A stretch of 55,182 nucleotides of DNA from Paracoccaceae bacterium (GCA_027489355.1 JAIXZY010000081.1:1-55182), one strand, 5' to 3'; counted from the first letter of the stretch, positions 33,667 through 41,302 are shown. A program made the numbers and translations. The notes: generated from the sequence alone by a model not told the origin.

Positions 33667-35097
33667 ATGCTCATCCGGTATATCCTGTCGCCCTACGACC
33701 GCCGGCTGCTTCCGCTGATGGCAAGCGTCATGCTGGTCAACGTTCTGGCCGCTCTGGACCAGACTGCCCTCGCGAACATGCTTCCCGACATCCGCCGCGA
33801 TTTCGGCGACGACAGGGGCATGACCTGGGTGATCTCCGGCTATCTGATGGCGCTGACCGTCGGTGCCCCGGTCTTCGGCAAGCTCGGGGACATCGGAGGT
33901 CGCAGACGCTATCTGGTCATGTCGATCGTCATCTTCGTGCTGGCGTCGGTTGCCTGCGCGCTCGCGCCGACGCTTCCGCATCTCGTCCTGTCCAGGATCG
34001 CCCAAGGCGTCGGAGCCGCGGGAATCTTCGCCATCCCGAACGCGATCCTGGCAGACGAGGTGCCGGGGCGCGAGCGCGGGAAGTACCAGATCTTCAATTC
34101 CGCCGTCTGGCTGGTCGCCGCGCTCTGCGGGCCGGCCTTCGGCGGGATGCTGCAGTCGCTGGCAAGCTGGCGCGCGCTCTTCTGGATCAACCTCCCCCTC
34201 GGACTCATCGCTGTCCTGCTGATCCTGCGCAGCGTTCCGTCCCGCCCGCCGACCGGCACCGGGCGCGTCGACGGACCCGGCGCCGTCTTCCTCGCGGTGA
34301 CGATCCTTGGCTGGATGCTGTTCGTCGTTCAGTTGGGACATCAGCCGTTCACTCTCCAGGCCGCGCTGATCGGGCTCTGCGCCGTGCTTGCGACCTTCGC
34401 GCTCGCTCTGATCGAGACGAAGGTCAGCGATCCGATGCTGCCGCCCCGGCTGGTCCGAAACCGCGAGTTCGTCATCGGCATCATGGTGGCCCTGGCTTCC
34501 TCGGCGACACAGCTGGGACTGCTGGCCTATCTGCCTGCCTATCTGCAAAGCCGCTTCTCCCTTTCCGCCGTCGAGGCTGGCCTGGCGATGGCGCCGGTGC
34601 TTGTCATGTCTCCCCTCGCGGTGATCTTCAGCACGCGCCGTCTTGCCCGGACCGGCCGGTACAGGCCGCTCGCTCTCCTGGGGTCCATCGTCCTGGTCGC
34701 AGCGACCCTTCTCCTTGCCCTGCTGTCGCCCGTCGTCGGCCTGACCGGGGTCATCACGCTGGCCAGCGGCATCTCGCTCGGCTCCAGCCTGATCGGACCC
34801 ACGCTGATGATCGGCCTGCAGAACCAGGTCGACCGAAGGGACGTCGGCCTCGCGACATCCATGCTCGTCGTCTTCCGCAACTTCGGCGGCACCATCGGTA
34901 CGACATTCGTCGGAGTCATGGTCCTTGGCAGCGGCAACCCCGCCCTGTGGACCTCGGGCAGCATGACCCAAGGCTTCGTCCTGGCATCGGCAGGCGGCGC
35001 GGTCGCGTCTGTCGCGGCCCTGGCGGGAGCGGCGATGCTGAAGGACATGGTCCTTGCAACCCAAGACCAGACGTCATCCGGAAGAAGGAGCGCATGA
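33667..35097 (+). CDS. MFS transporter, DHA2 (EmrB-like) family
   Basis: A 476-residue inner-membrane protein with about 14 hydrophobic spans. The loop 2-3 motif is GKLGDIGGRRRYL, preceded by VLAALDQTALANMLPDIRRD, which is the DHA2 signature (LDxTxVNVALP-like), and TWVISGYLMA matches motif D of drug:proton antiporters. It probably exports a drug-like or toxic aromatic compound; import is also possible. It is followed one base later by the racemase gene, so they form an operon. The shared intergenic region contains operator site D. Confidence 0.92.
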   Translation: MLIRYILSPYDRRLLPLMASVMLVNVLAALDQTALANMLPDIRRDFGDDRGMTWVISGYLMALTVGAPVFGKLGDIGGRRRYLVMSIVIFVLASVACALAPTLPHLVLSRIAQGVGAAGIFAIPNAILADEVPGRERGKYQIFNSAVWLVAALCGPAFGGMLQSLASWRALFWINLPLGLIAVLLILRSVPSRPPTGTGRVDGPGAVFLAVTILGWMLFVVQLGHQPFTLQAALIGLCAVLATFALALIETKVSDPMLPPRLVRNREFVIGIMVALASSATQLGLLAYLPAYLQSRFSLSAVEAGLAMAPVLVMSPLAVIFSTRRLARTGRYRPLALLGSIVLVAATLLLALLSPVVGLTGVITLASGISLGSSLIGPTLMIGLQNQVDRRDVGLATSMLVVFRNFGGTIGTTFVGVMVLGSGNPALWTSGSMTQGFVLASAGGAVASVAALAGAAMLKDMVLATQDQTSSGRRSA

Positions 35098-35098
35098 A

Positions 35099-35830
35099 AT
35101 GCCAGTGACCGAACACCCCTTGTTTCTTGACAGACCGCGGCCGGTGCAGGGCGTCACGCTCGGCATCGTCATCCTGGACACCCGCTTTCGACGATTCCCG
35201 GGCGACATCGGCCACGCCGGCTCGTTTCCGTTCCCTGTCCAGTACGTGATCGCGCGCGGCTTCTCGGATGGGGCGCGGATCCTGCCCGATGACCGGACGA
35301 TCGCCAGCTTCAAAAGGGCGATCGATGACCTCGTGGACCTCGGCGTCGAGGGCATCGGCACAAGCTGCGGGTTCCTGTCCATCCTGCAGCCGCAGCTCCA
35401 GGCCTACAGCCCCGTCCCCATCGCGACCTCCAGCCTGCTGCAGATTCCGCTTCTGCAACGAACTCTGCCGGGAAACCGGCCCGTCGGCGTCCTGACGGCC
35501 AGCAAGGCGGCCCTGACCCCCGCCCACCTGCAAGGTGCGGGTGCCGCAGGCGACATTCCGATCGAGGGACTGCCCCCGGACGGGGTCTTTCTGCGGAACA
35601 TGGCCGCCGGCAGCATGGAAAGTTCGCGGGACGAGCAGGAGGCCGAGGTTCTCGCCGCTGCACGGCGGCTGCTTCAGGACAATCCCGCCCTGGGAGCGAT
35701 CGTGCTCGAATGTACCAATCTTGCACCGTACGCCTCGCGCATCCGACAGGACCTGCGCGTCCCGGTCTACGATGTCATGTCCATGCTGAACTGGTTCCAC
35801 GCCGGCCTCATGCCGCGGCACTATGCGTGA
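35099..35830 (+). CDS. Aspartate/glutamate racemase family protein
   Basis: A 243-residue protein of the Asp/Glu/hydantoin racemase superfamily. The two catalytic cysteines are expected in GTSCGFLS (first half) and LECTNLAPY (second half), both present; VGVLTASKAALT is another family element. Such enzymes racemise amino acids or hydantoins or decarboxylate arylmalonates. ATG 35099 has AAGGAG upstream, located within the end of the MFS gene. It is coupled to the transporter, so it may convert a related compound. Confidence 0.87.
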   Translation: MPVTEHPLFLDRPRPVQGVTLGIVILDTRFRRFPGDIGHAGSFPFPVQYVIARGFSDGARILPDDRTIASFKRAIDDLVDLGVEGIGTSCGFLSILQPQLQAYSPVPIATSSLLQIPLLQRTLPGNRPVGVLTASKAALTPAHLQGAGAAGDIPIEGLPPDGVFLRNMAAGSMESSRDEQEAEVLAAARRLLQDNPALGAIVLECTNLAPYASRIRQDLRVPVYDVMSMLNWFHAGLMPRHYA

Positions 35831-35887
35831 TCGGCGCCCGGGGTGGGGACACACCGGCTTCCAGACCGCACGCCATCGGCCAGAGCC

Positions 35888-36916
35888 TTACGGCAGCCGC
35901 GCCGCCCAGACCCGGAACCGCCCTTGCCCCGTGACCTCGCGCACCAGGCCGCGGGCCTCCAGCAGGTCCAGGTTGCGCAGCACCGCCGCCCGGCTGGCAC
36001 CGGTCTCCGCTTCGGCCTCGGCCGCCCCCAGCATCGGCCGGGCGGACAGCGCCGCGATCAGCCGGCCGGGTGTGCGCCCCGACAGGTCCGCCGTCGCCGC
36101 CCCGGCCCGTTCCCGCCACTCGGCCAGGCGCCCCAGCGCCATCAGCGCCGCCAGGACAGCCCGATGCGCGCCCTGCACCCAGGCCTGCAACCGCTGCTCG
36201 GGCGCGCCACTGGCCGTCAGCGCGGCGAAGCCGGTCAGGGCCAGCGGCAGGAACGGCAGCGCCCCCTGCCCCGCCACCCTGGCCCCCAGAACCGCCGCCT
36301 CCAGCCCGCGCAGATGGTCAGGCCGCTCCTCCAGGCTGCGCCACAGGTGAAAGAGCGCGCAGCCCTGCGTGACGGCAGACAGCACCCCGACCCCCCGCAG
36401 TGCCGCCGCCACCTCCTCGGCCAGCTCCCTGTCGCCCCGCCCTTCGGAGCCCAGCAGATCCGTTACCGCCGCCCCGATCCCGCGCGGCGCTGACGACGCC
36501 AGCCGCCGCGCGGCCCAGGCCATGCGGATCACCCCGCCGCCGTCCTCCTCCGCCGCGCCGATCCGGTACGAGGCCCAGAGCGCCAGCCGCTCGGCTCCGA
36601 CCCGGTCCCCGGTCCACCAGCTGAAGGCCGCCGCCTCATCCAGCGCCAGCCGCTGCACCGCGCCTTGGCCAAAGGCCGCCAGCCGCTCGGCCAGCCGCCC
36701 GGCATCGAAGGCCAATGCCGCAAGCTCTGCCGCCAGCGCCGCCTCGGCACGGCGCCAGTCTTCGCCCGCCACCAGCTCCTGCCTGGGGACACCGGGCAAC
36801 GGGACCGCGTCCTCCGGATCGGCGGGCAGGAACCACAAAGGGTCCTCCGGCCCAGCATCATACGGGCCGGGCAGATCCAGCGGCTCGTCCATTTGCACAG
36901 GCTTGGATGATTTCAT
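35888..36916 (-). CDS. Plasmid-backbone protein with C-terminal winged helix
   Basis: A 342-residue protein that I do not confidently recognise. The C-terminal 60 residues form a helix-turn-helix or winged helix (LGAAEAEAETGASRAAVLRN, LDLLEARGLVREVTGQGRFR). The N-terminal region is Ala/Leu-rich and helical. It resembles proteins of unknown function that sit next to plasmid replication genes in Rhizobiales and Rhodobacterales (DUF1403/DUF1612-like are candidates; unproven). It is downstream of the toxin-antitoxin genes on the same strand. A perfect 10-bp-arm inverted repeat at 36975-37001 is a likely autoregulatory operator. The start is ambiguous: ATG 36916 or ATG 36892, neither with a good Shine-Dalgarno. 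Confidence 0.65.
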   Translation of the reverse strand: MKSSKPVQMDEPLDLPGPYDAGPEDPLWFLPADPEDAVPLPGVPRQELVAGEDWRRAEAALAAELAALAFDAGRLAERLAAFGQGAVQRLALDEAAAFSWWTGDRVGAERLALWASYRIGAAEEDGGGVIRMAWAARRLASSAPRGIGAAVTDLLGSEGRGDRELAEEVAAALRGVGVLSAVTQGCALFHLWRSLEERPDHLRGLEAAVLGARVAGQGALPFLPLALTGFAALTASGAPEQRLQAWVQGAHRAVLAALMALGRLAEWRERAGAATADLSGRTPGRLIAALSARPMLGAAEAEAETGASRAAVLRNLDLLEARGLVREVTGQGRFRVWAARLP

Positions 36917-36974
36917 ATTCGCAGAATGGCAGGATTTTGCGCGCTACCCAAGCATCATCTTCGAGGCGCGCTAC

Positions 36975-37001
36975 GTCACGATAAGGTACAGTTATCGTGA
37001 C
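36975..37001. promoter_or_regulatory. Inverted repeat, probable operator of the HTH gene
   Basis: GTCACGATAA (36975-36984) and TTATCGTGAC (36992-37001) form perfect ten-base arms around a seven-base spacer, 58 bp upstream of ATG 36916 and 38 bp after the PIN toxin stop. The AT content of the arms favours an operator over a terminator. Confidence 0.6.
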
Positions 37002-37038
37002 TCTTTGCTCCTGTTACGCCGTTGCGTTGACCAGACGG

Positions 37039-37452
37039 TCAGATCGCGTCCAGAAACGGGTTTTCGACCTCCACGCCGGTTGGCCGGAAGTCGTCGACAT
37101 TCCCGGTCACCACCGTCGCGCCGCGTGCAAGGGCCGTGGCGGCAATCATCAGGTCCGCCCCGCCATGCCCGATGTCCTGCGACAGCCGCCCCCAGATCCG
37201 CGCCTCCTCTGGCCCGAAGGGCAACAGGCGATCCGAGAAGACCCGCACCGTCCGGTCGACCCAGGCGCGCAGGTCTGCCGCAAAGACCGGGTTCGACCTC
37301 TCCTGCGCGCGGATGCCGCGCTCGATCTCGCCCAAGGTGATGACGCTTAGGAACAGCTCGGTCTCGGGTTTGCCCTGCAGCCAGGCCGCCACCTTCGGCG
37401 CGCGGTCCGGGCGGCGCACGGCCGAGATCACGTTGGTGTCCAGCACATACAT
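37039..37452 (-). CDS. vapC: PIN-domain toxin (VapC family)
   Basis: A 137-residue VapC-type ribonuclease. The acidic residues of the PIN site are visible: Asp5 in VLDTN, Glu in LGEIERGI, Asp in GGADLMIAA and the final NVDDF. It is expected to cleave RNA in the cytoplasm when its antitoxin is lost. ATG 37452 overlaps the antitoxin stop by one base (TGATG). It lies next to the partition genes, which fits post-segregational stabilisation of the replicon. Confidence 0.95.
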   Translation of the reverse strand: MYVLDTNVISAVRRPDRAPKVAAWLQGKPETELFLSVITLGEIERGIRAQERSNPVFAADLRAWVDRTVRVFSDRLLPFGPEEARIWGRLSQDIGHGGADLMIAATALARGATVVTGNVDDFRPTGVEVENPFLDAI

Positions 37453-37694
37453 CAGAAGGCCACGTCGCGCGGCCGGGCCTGCAGCCGCTCCACCTCCTCG
37501 CCGGGAAAATGCAGCAGATGCGCGGCAAAGCTTTCCCGCCGCTCGGCTGCGACCTGGACCAGCCGCTGATATTCCTCGGCCGCAACCACCACGACCGCGG
37601 GCCTGCCGCGCCGCGTGACCTCTTGCGGACGCCCGGACAGCGCCGCCTCGACCACCGCCGAAAACCGGTTCTTCGCATCCTGGAGCGTCCACAT
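37452..37694 (-). CDS. Phd/YefM-type antitoxin
   Basis: An 80-residue antitoxin. The N-terminal DNA-binding half shows the Phd/YefM pattern (LQDAKNRFSAVVEAALSGRP, then EVTRRGRPAVVVVAAEEYQRL) and the C-terminal part is the toxin-binding tail. Such proteins neutralise the toxin and repress the operon together with it. The operator is probably the inverted repeat at 37710-37727 just before ATG 37694. Confidence 0.93.
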   Translation of the reverse strand: MWTLQDAKNRFSAVVEAALSGRPQEVTRRGRPAVVVVAAEEYQRLVQVAAERRESFAAHLLHFPGEEVERLQARPRDVAF

Positions 37695-37709
37695 GCCACG
37701 CCTCCTGTC

Positions 37710-37727
37710 TAGCTAGCTGGCTAGCTA
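37710..37727. promoter_or_regulatory. Toxin-antitoxin operator
   Basis: TAGCTAGC (37710-37717) and GCTAGCTA (37720-37727) form perfect eight-base arms around two bases, followed by TATAT. It begins 15 bp upstream of the antitoxin ATG, the usual place for a Phd-type autoregulatory site overlapping the promoter. Confidence 0.75.
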
Positions 37728-37760
37728 TATACGCCCTGTCCGCACGCCTTGCAACGGGGG

Positions 37761-37782
37761 CGATTTCCCCGCGGGGAAATCG
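37761..37782. repeat. Par palindrome copy 1 (downstream of parB)
   Basis: This 22-bp perfect palindrome has the 20-bp core GATTTCCCCG/CGGGGAAATC with flanking C and G. It lies 15 bp past the parB stop. It is one of five identical cores in the par region and a candidate ParB-binding centromere unit. Confidence 0.85.
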
Positions 37783-37796
37783 GCCCTGCCTCGCCC

Positions 37797-38873
37797 CTAC
37801 CCCAACTCGCGGAAGAACGCCTCGATGGCGGCCTCCAGCCGGGTGCGGTCGACGGTCGAAAAGTCGCGGTCAAGCTGAAGTTCCACCTTGCCCGCCGCGG
37901 CCGTGCATTTGACCTCGCCCGCCGGGATCGGCAGCCGCAGCACCGTCTTGCCCCGCTTGGCCGGCCTGCCCCGCCCCGGATTTCCCCGCGGGGAAATCGC
38001 CACCGGCTCGGTCCGGTCGAACTGCTGCAGGATCGCAACCTCCTCCTCGGCGCTCCGCCGGGGCGCGGCCTGCAAAGCCTGCACGATGCGCGCCGCCAGA
38101 CCCGGCTCCTGGTCCAGCCGCAGCGCCAGCGACAGGCCAAGCGCCCGAGGGATCGCCTCGGGGTGTTCAAGGTGCTTCTCCAGCCGCCCCAGCAGCGAGG
38201 CAAAGCGCCGGATGTAGGACCGCTTCTGCGGGTTGGTCGAGGCGAAAAGGTGGTTCACCGCCTGGTCCAGATCGTCGCAACCCCCCACCCCGTCGTCGAC
38301 ATAGGCCCGCGCAAGACGCGCCATTTCGGCCCAGGAGATTTCCTTTCGGACCAAGTTCTCGTCCACCATCCGGCGGTAAAGCCCCTCGACGGTTTCCCCG
38401 GGGGGAACGAAGCTGGCCGGGATTGCCGCCCAACGGTCGTCGCCTGTCTCGGCCAGCAGCGCGCGGAAGGCGGTCAACCGTCGCCATCCCTCCACCAGCT
38501 CGTACCCGCCCTCGGACAGCTTCTCGACCCGAATCGGGTTCGACAGCCCAACGGCCCGGAGCGAGGCCTTGAGGTCCTCAACCTCCGGGTCGCGCCGCTG
38601 GGTCCGGTCGCGGACAAGCTTCGAGACCCGGACCTCGGACACCGGGATCATGTCGGTGATGAGTCCCAGCTTCTTCAGCCGGACGAACTCATGCGCCAGC
38701 GCGTCATTCTCGGCCCGGATCGCCGCCTCGACTTCGGCACGTTGGCGAGAGGCCTCGCCGGTCTCGGTGATCGCGGTGGCCATCGGCCCCCGGCGCTGCG
38801 GCTCGGTGGGGGCCGGGGTCTCGACTTCCCCGTCGGGAAGGTCGATGTCGAACATGCGGCGCTTCTTGGTCAT
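37797..38873 (-). CDS. parB: ParB-family partition protein
   Basis: A 358-residue ParB/RepB-like DNA-binding protein. The N-terminal ParB nuclease-like domain contains RRDPEVEDLKASLRAVGLSN and YELVEGWRRLTAFRALL (the GERR-like box), followed by ENLVRKEISWAEMARLARAY and a helix-turn-helix region. The C-terminal part should dimerise. It binds centromere sites and works with ParA in plasmid segregation. An in-frame copy of the 20-bp palindrome (37979-37998) encodes AISPRGN near residue 295, outside the conserved domains. A partly matching site (15 of 20) lies at 38391-38410. Its start overlaps the parA stop (ATGA). Confidence 0.95.
   Translation of the reverse strand: MTKKRRMFDIDLPDGEVETPAPTEPQRRGPMATAITETGEASRQRAEVEAAIRAENDALAHEFVRLKKLGLITDMIPVSEVRVSKLVRDRTQRRDPEVEDLKASLRAVGLSNPIRVEKLSEGGYELVEGWRRLTAFRALLAETGDDRWAAIPASFVPPGETVEGLYRRMVDENLVRKEISWAEMARLARAYVDDGVGGCDDLDQAVNHLFASTNPQKRSYIRRFASLLGRLEKHLEHPEAIPRALGLSLALRLDQEPGLAARIVQALQAAPRRSAEEEVAILQQFDRTEPVAISPRGNPGRGRPAKRGKTVLRLPIPAGEVKCTAAAGKVELQLDRDFSTVDRTRLEAAIEAFFRELG
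37979..37998. repeat. Par palindrome copy 2 (inside parB)
   Basis: The perfect 20-bp core GATTTCCCCG/CGGGGAAATC within parB, read as ISPRGN. It is one of three coding copies, each in a different frame. Confidence 0.85.
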
Positions 38874-40174
38874 GCGTCACTCTCCATCTTCGCCCAGGCC
38901 GCAAGGACGTGGGTCTTGAACTCGACATAGGCCTGATCGAACGTCGCCCGCGCACGCCGCCAGGTCTCGCGGGTCATGTCGCGGTAGTCGATCTCGTAGA
39001 TCGAGGACAGGAACCGCCCCGACTGTTCGACCGCCCGGGTATGCTCGATCGGGTGTTCGGTCATCCTGTCCCCGAAAACCTTGCCAAAAGCATCCCGCAT
39101 CGCGCGGTGGAGTTCGTTGCCGGGCTCATAGCGGGTCAGCAGGAATCGGACGTCCAGGAACTCTTTCGGAAGCTTCGATTTCCCCGCGGGGAAATCGGCG
39201 CCGAAGTCCGAGAGGTCGGACAGGGCCTCGGCCAGCTGGCCGATGAACGAGGTGGTGGAGTCGTATTCCCAGTAGCCGGGGCCGGACGGGATATAGAGGA
39301 CGTCGGCCGCAAAGACCGCGTTCATGGACTGGTAGCCGATCGCCGGCGGGCAGTCGAAGATCACCATATCATAGGCGTCGTCGGGCAGCGTATCCAGCCA
39401 GCGCGAGACCGCGGCGAAGAAAGACCACTCCGGGTTCAGGTGGCGGTACTGGGCCGAGGCGAATTCCACGAAGGCCGCGTTGGCGCAGGAGGGGACAATG
39501 TCGATGGTCGGCCAGCAGGTCGGCTTGATGAAGTCGGTCGCACGCAGGTCGCCAAGGCCGGTATCCGAGACCGAAGCGGGCAGACGGCGGGTGGGCACCT
39601 GGCGGCCGCTCTCGGCCCCGGCGGCGCGGGCGTTCATGCGGTCGGTCTCGCGGATCAGGTCGCGGGCCATGATGCCCCAGACGGTGTGCTCTTCCGAGAC
39701 GTCCGCGAGGCCCATGGAATGCGACAGCGTGGCCTGCGGGTCGAAGTCCACCGTCAGGACCCGGTAACCGTCCAGAGCGGCGGCGTGGGCAAAGTGGAGC
39801 GCGACCGTCGACTTGCCGGCGCCGCCCTTGAAGTTCGCCACCGCGACCCGGACCGCCCGCTTGCCCTTCGGCCGCTCGGGCAAAAGGCTGCGGCGGTTGA
39901 TCTTCATCTTGCGGCGAATCTCGTTCACCTCTTCCAGAGAGAACCAGCGCTGGCGACCCTCGTCCTCGATTTCCCCGCGGGGAAATCCGGGCTCGGCCAC
40001 CAGGCGGCCGCGGAAGGTGTTCTGGTTGACCTGGAAGATCAGCTCGGCCACCTCCCACGAGGAGAAGCGGCGCAGCACCTTTTCATTCGCGGGGGAGAAG
40101 GTCTGCTTCCTGATCCAGCCCTGCATCTTGAGCGAGCTGTCGCGAAGCTGCTGGAGGTCCTTGTGTCCGAACAT
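38870..40174 (-). CDS. parA: ParA-family partition ATPase
   Basis: A 434-residue plasmid ParA. The deviant Walker A is KGGAGKST (residues 116-123), preceded by a DNA-binding N-terminal region (FSLEEVNEIRRKMKIN) as in the large, type Ia ParA proteins. VLTVDFDPQATLSH and MVIFDCPPAIGYQ follow as switch motifs. It moves ParB-bound plasmid copies over the nucleoid and may repress its own operon. ATG 40174 (MFGHKD) is the family-like start; the longer frame upstream includes a palindrome copy and is not convincing. Two further palindrome copies lie inside the gene, read as FPAGKS (about residue 330) and FPRGEI (residues 64-69). Confidence 0.95.
   Translation of the reverse strand: MFGHKDLQQLRDSSLKMQGWIRKQTFSPANEKVLRRFSSWEVAELIFQVNQNTFRGRLVAEPGFPRGEIEDEGRQRWFSLEEVNEIRRKMKINRRSLLPERPKGKRAVRVAVANFKGGAGKSTVALHFAHAAALDGYRVLTVDFDPQATLSHSMGLADVSEEHTVWGIMARDLIRETDRMNARAAGAESGRQVPTRRLPASVSDTGLGDLRATDFIKPTCWPTIDIVPSCANAAFVEFASAQYRHLNPEWSFFAAVSRWLDTLPDDAYDMVIFDCPPAIGYQSMNAVFAADVLYIPSGPGYWEYDSTTSFIGQLAEALSDLSDFGADFPAGKSKLPKEFLDVRFLLTRYEPGNELHRAMRDAFGKVFGDRMTEHPIEHTRAVEQSGRFLSSIYEIDYRDMTRETWRRARATFDQAYVEFKTHVLAAWAKMESDA
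39177..39196. repeat. Par palindrome copy 3 (inside parA, 3' part)
   Basis: The perfect 20-bp core, extended to 22 bp by flanking C/G (39176-39197). In the parA frame it reads DFPAGKS, a short insertion relative to the usual course of the protein. Confidence 0.85.
39968..39987. repeat. Par palindrome copy 4 (inside parA, 5' part)
   Basis: The perfect 20-bp core inside parA, read as GFPRGEI, in a third reading frame compared with copies 2 and 3. Confidence 0.85.
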
Positions 40175-40255
40175 CGTGTTCCCAACGTTAAATCCTGCCT
40201 GAAACCGGAAATACGCCGAATTTGACTTCTGCGCAAATGCAGAGTCTGCTTGAGG

Positions 40256-40277
40256 CGATTTCCCCGCGGGGAAATCG
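40256..40277. repeat. Par palindrome copy 5 (upstream of parA)
   Basis: A 22-bp perfect palindrome with the same 20-bp core (40257-40276), 82 bp upstream of the parA start in the gap to the replicase gene. It may bind ParB and be part of par operon autoregulation. Confidence 0.85.
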
Positions 40278-40363
40278 GGCAGGGGCGTCCGGGACCGGGG
40301 TTTCAAGGACTTGCAGGCCCCAGACGATTCGGGGCGGCAGGTGCCGGGCCACAAAGATTTGGG

Positions 40364-40435
40364 GGGACATCTTGACCACCCCACAATGCATTGAGGGGAC
40401 ACAGGTCTCATTTGGCGGGACATTCAAGGTGTCCC
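40364..40435. repeat. GGGACA short repeats, possible iterons or origin
   Basis: GGGACA occurs at 40364-40369, 40396-40401 and 40417-40422, and inverted (TGTCCC) at 40430-40435. The spacings of 32 and 21 bp approximate whole helical turns. It lies between parA and the replicase, where an origin is expected, so these may be replicase-binding sites. The motif is short; origin function is inference. Confidence 0.4.
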
Positions 40436-40502
40436 CCTATACCATGGAACCTTTTTCTTCCTTTGGTTTCAGGGACGGAAAAGAGCCCCACCGCGCGGTC
40501 GC

Positions 40503-40531
40503 TTGACAGAATCGAAAAACTCAACGCTAAT
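40503..40531 (+). promoter_or_regulatory. Promoter of the replicase gene
   Basis: TTGACA (40503-40508), 17 bases, GCTAAT (40526-40531): a consensus -35 with a four-of-six -10, 76 bp upstream of the rep start codon. Confidence 0.6.
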
Positions 40532-40555
40532 CATCCCCAGATCGGAAATAGCGTT
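40523..40555. promoter_or_regulatory. Inverted repeat overlapping the rep -10
   Basis: AACGCTA (40523-40529) and TAGCGTT (40549-40555) are perfect seven-base arms separated by 19 bases. The left arm covers the -10 of the rep promoter, so it is probably a copy-control operator or leader hairpin. Confidence 0.5.
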
Positions 40556-40606
40556 GGAACGACAGAGTCCGACCGGTCTTGCAGCAGTACGAAGGGCAGT
40601 CAGGCG

Positions 40607-41302
40607 ATGCAGAAGGCGGGTCCCGAGCGACGGGCGACGGGGCGCAATGCCGCCTCGATGAAGTATGACATTCTCTCGGCCCTGGGCGCGCATGGCTGCG
40701 CGGGGGACAAGCACCGGCAGCGTCTGGTCCTGCGGCTGATCACGCTGATCGTCGCCCGCTACAACTGGATCGCGGATGAACTGATGGTCGGTCAGCGCGA
40801 GATGGCCGAGCTCTGGTCGATCGACGAACGCAGCGTCAAGCGCGAATTGGCCAAGCTGCGGGAACTGGGCTGGCTGGTGCAGAAGCGGGCGGCAGCGCGG
40901 GGCAGGGTGGCTGTGCACGGTCTGGGCCTTGCCCGCATTCTTGAGGGGACCGGGCCGGACTGGGGGCGGATCGGGCCAGACTATGTGGCGCGCATGGCGG
41001 GGCAGGGCGCTCCAGCGGCGGAAGCGGCTACTTCCAGCAACGTCATCAGCTTTCCGCTTCCTACCGGTGAGGAGGGGGTCTGGCCGCGCATCCAGGCGCT
41101 TCTGCACCGTGAGGATCCGCATCTTTACGCGGCCTGGTTCGCGGCGCTGCGGGCCGAGCACGACGGGGACTGCCTGCGGCTGCTGGCACCCAGCCGGTTC
41201 CATGCCGACTACCTGCGGTCGAACCACTTGCAGCGGCTGGAACGGAGCCTGCACAGCTGCGGGACGGAGGTGGCGCGGATCGAGGTCGTCGCCGCCACCT
41301 GA
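40607..41302 (+). CDS. DnaA-like plasmid replication initiator
   Basis: A 231-residue protein. Residues 60-105 form a winged helix (MAELWSIDERSVKRELAKLR, ELGWLVQKRAAARGR). Residues 158-215 resemble domain I of DnaA (VWPRIQALLHREDPHLYAAW and LRLLAPSRFHADYLRSNH), the helicase- and partner-binding domain, without an AAA+ ATPase. This composition is that of the DnaA-like replicase class of Rhodobacterales plasmids, which is typically adjacent to divergent parAB as here. I chose ATG 40607, after which the sequence is compact and basic; the frame is open further upstream. It defines the element as an autonomous replicon and should recognise an origin nearby. Confidence 0.85.
   Translation: MQKAGPERRATGRNAASMKYDILSALGAHGCAGDKHRQRLVLRLITLIVARYNWIADELMVGQREMAELWSIDERSVKRELAKLRELGWLVQKRAAARGRVAVHGLGLARILEGTGPDWGRIGPDYVARMAGQGAPAAEAATSSNVISFPLPTGEEGVWPRIQALLHREDPHLYAAWFAALRAEHDGDCLRLLAPSRFHADYLRSNHLQRLERSLHSCGTEVARIEVVAAT

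Noticed and set aside
38823-38843. Imperfect palindrome near the parB start as a sixth par palindrome
   Set aside because: It has an extra base and several mismatches to the 20-bp core, so it cannot be counted with the five exact copies.
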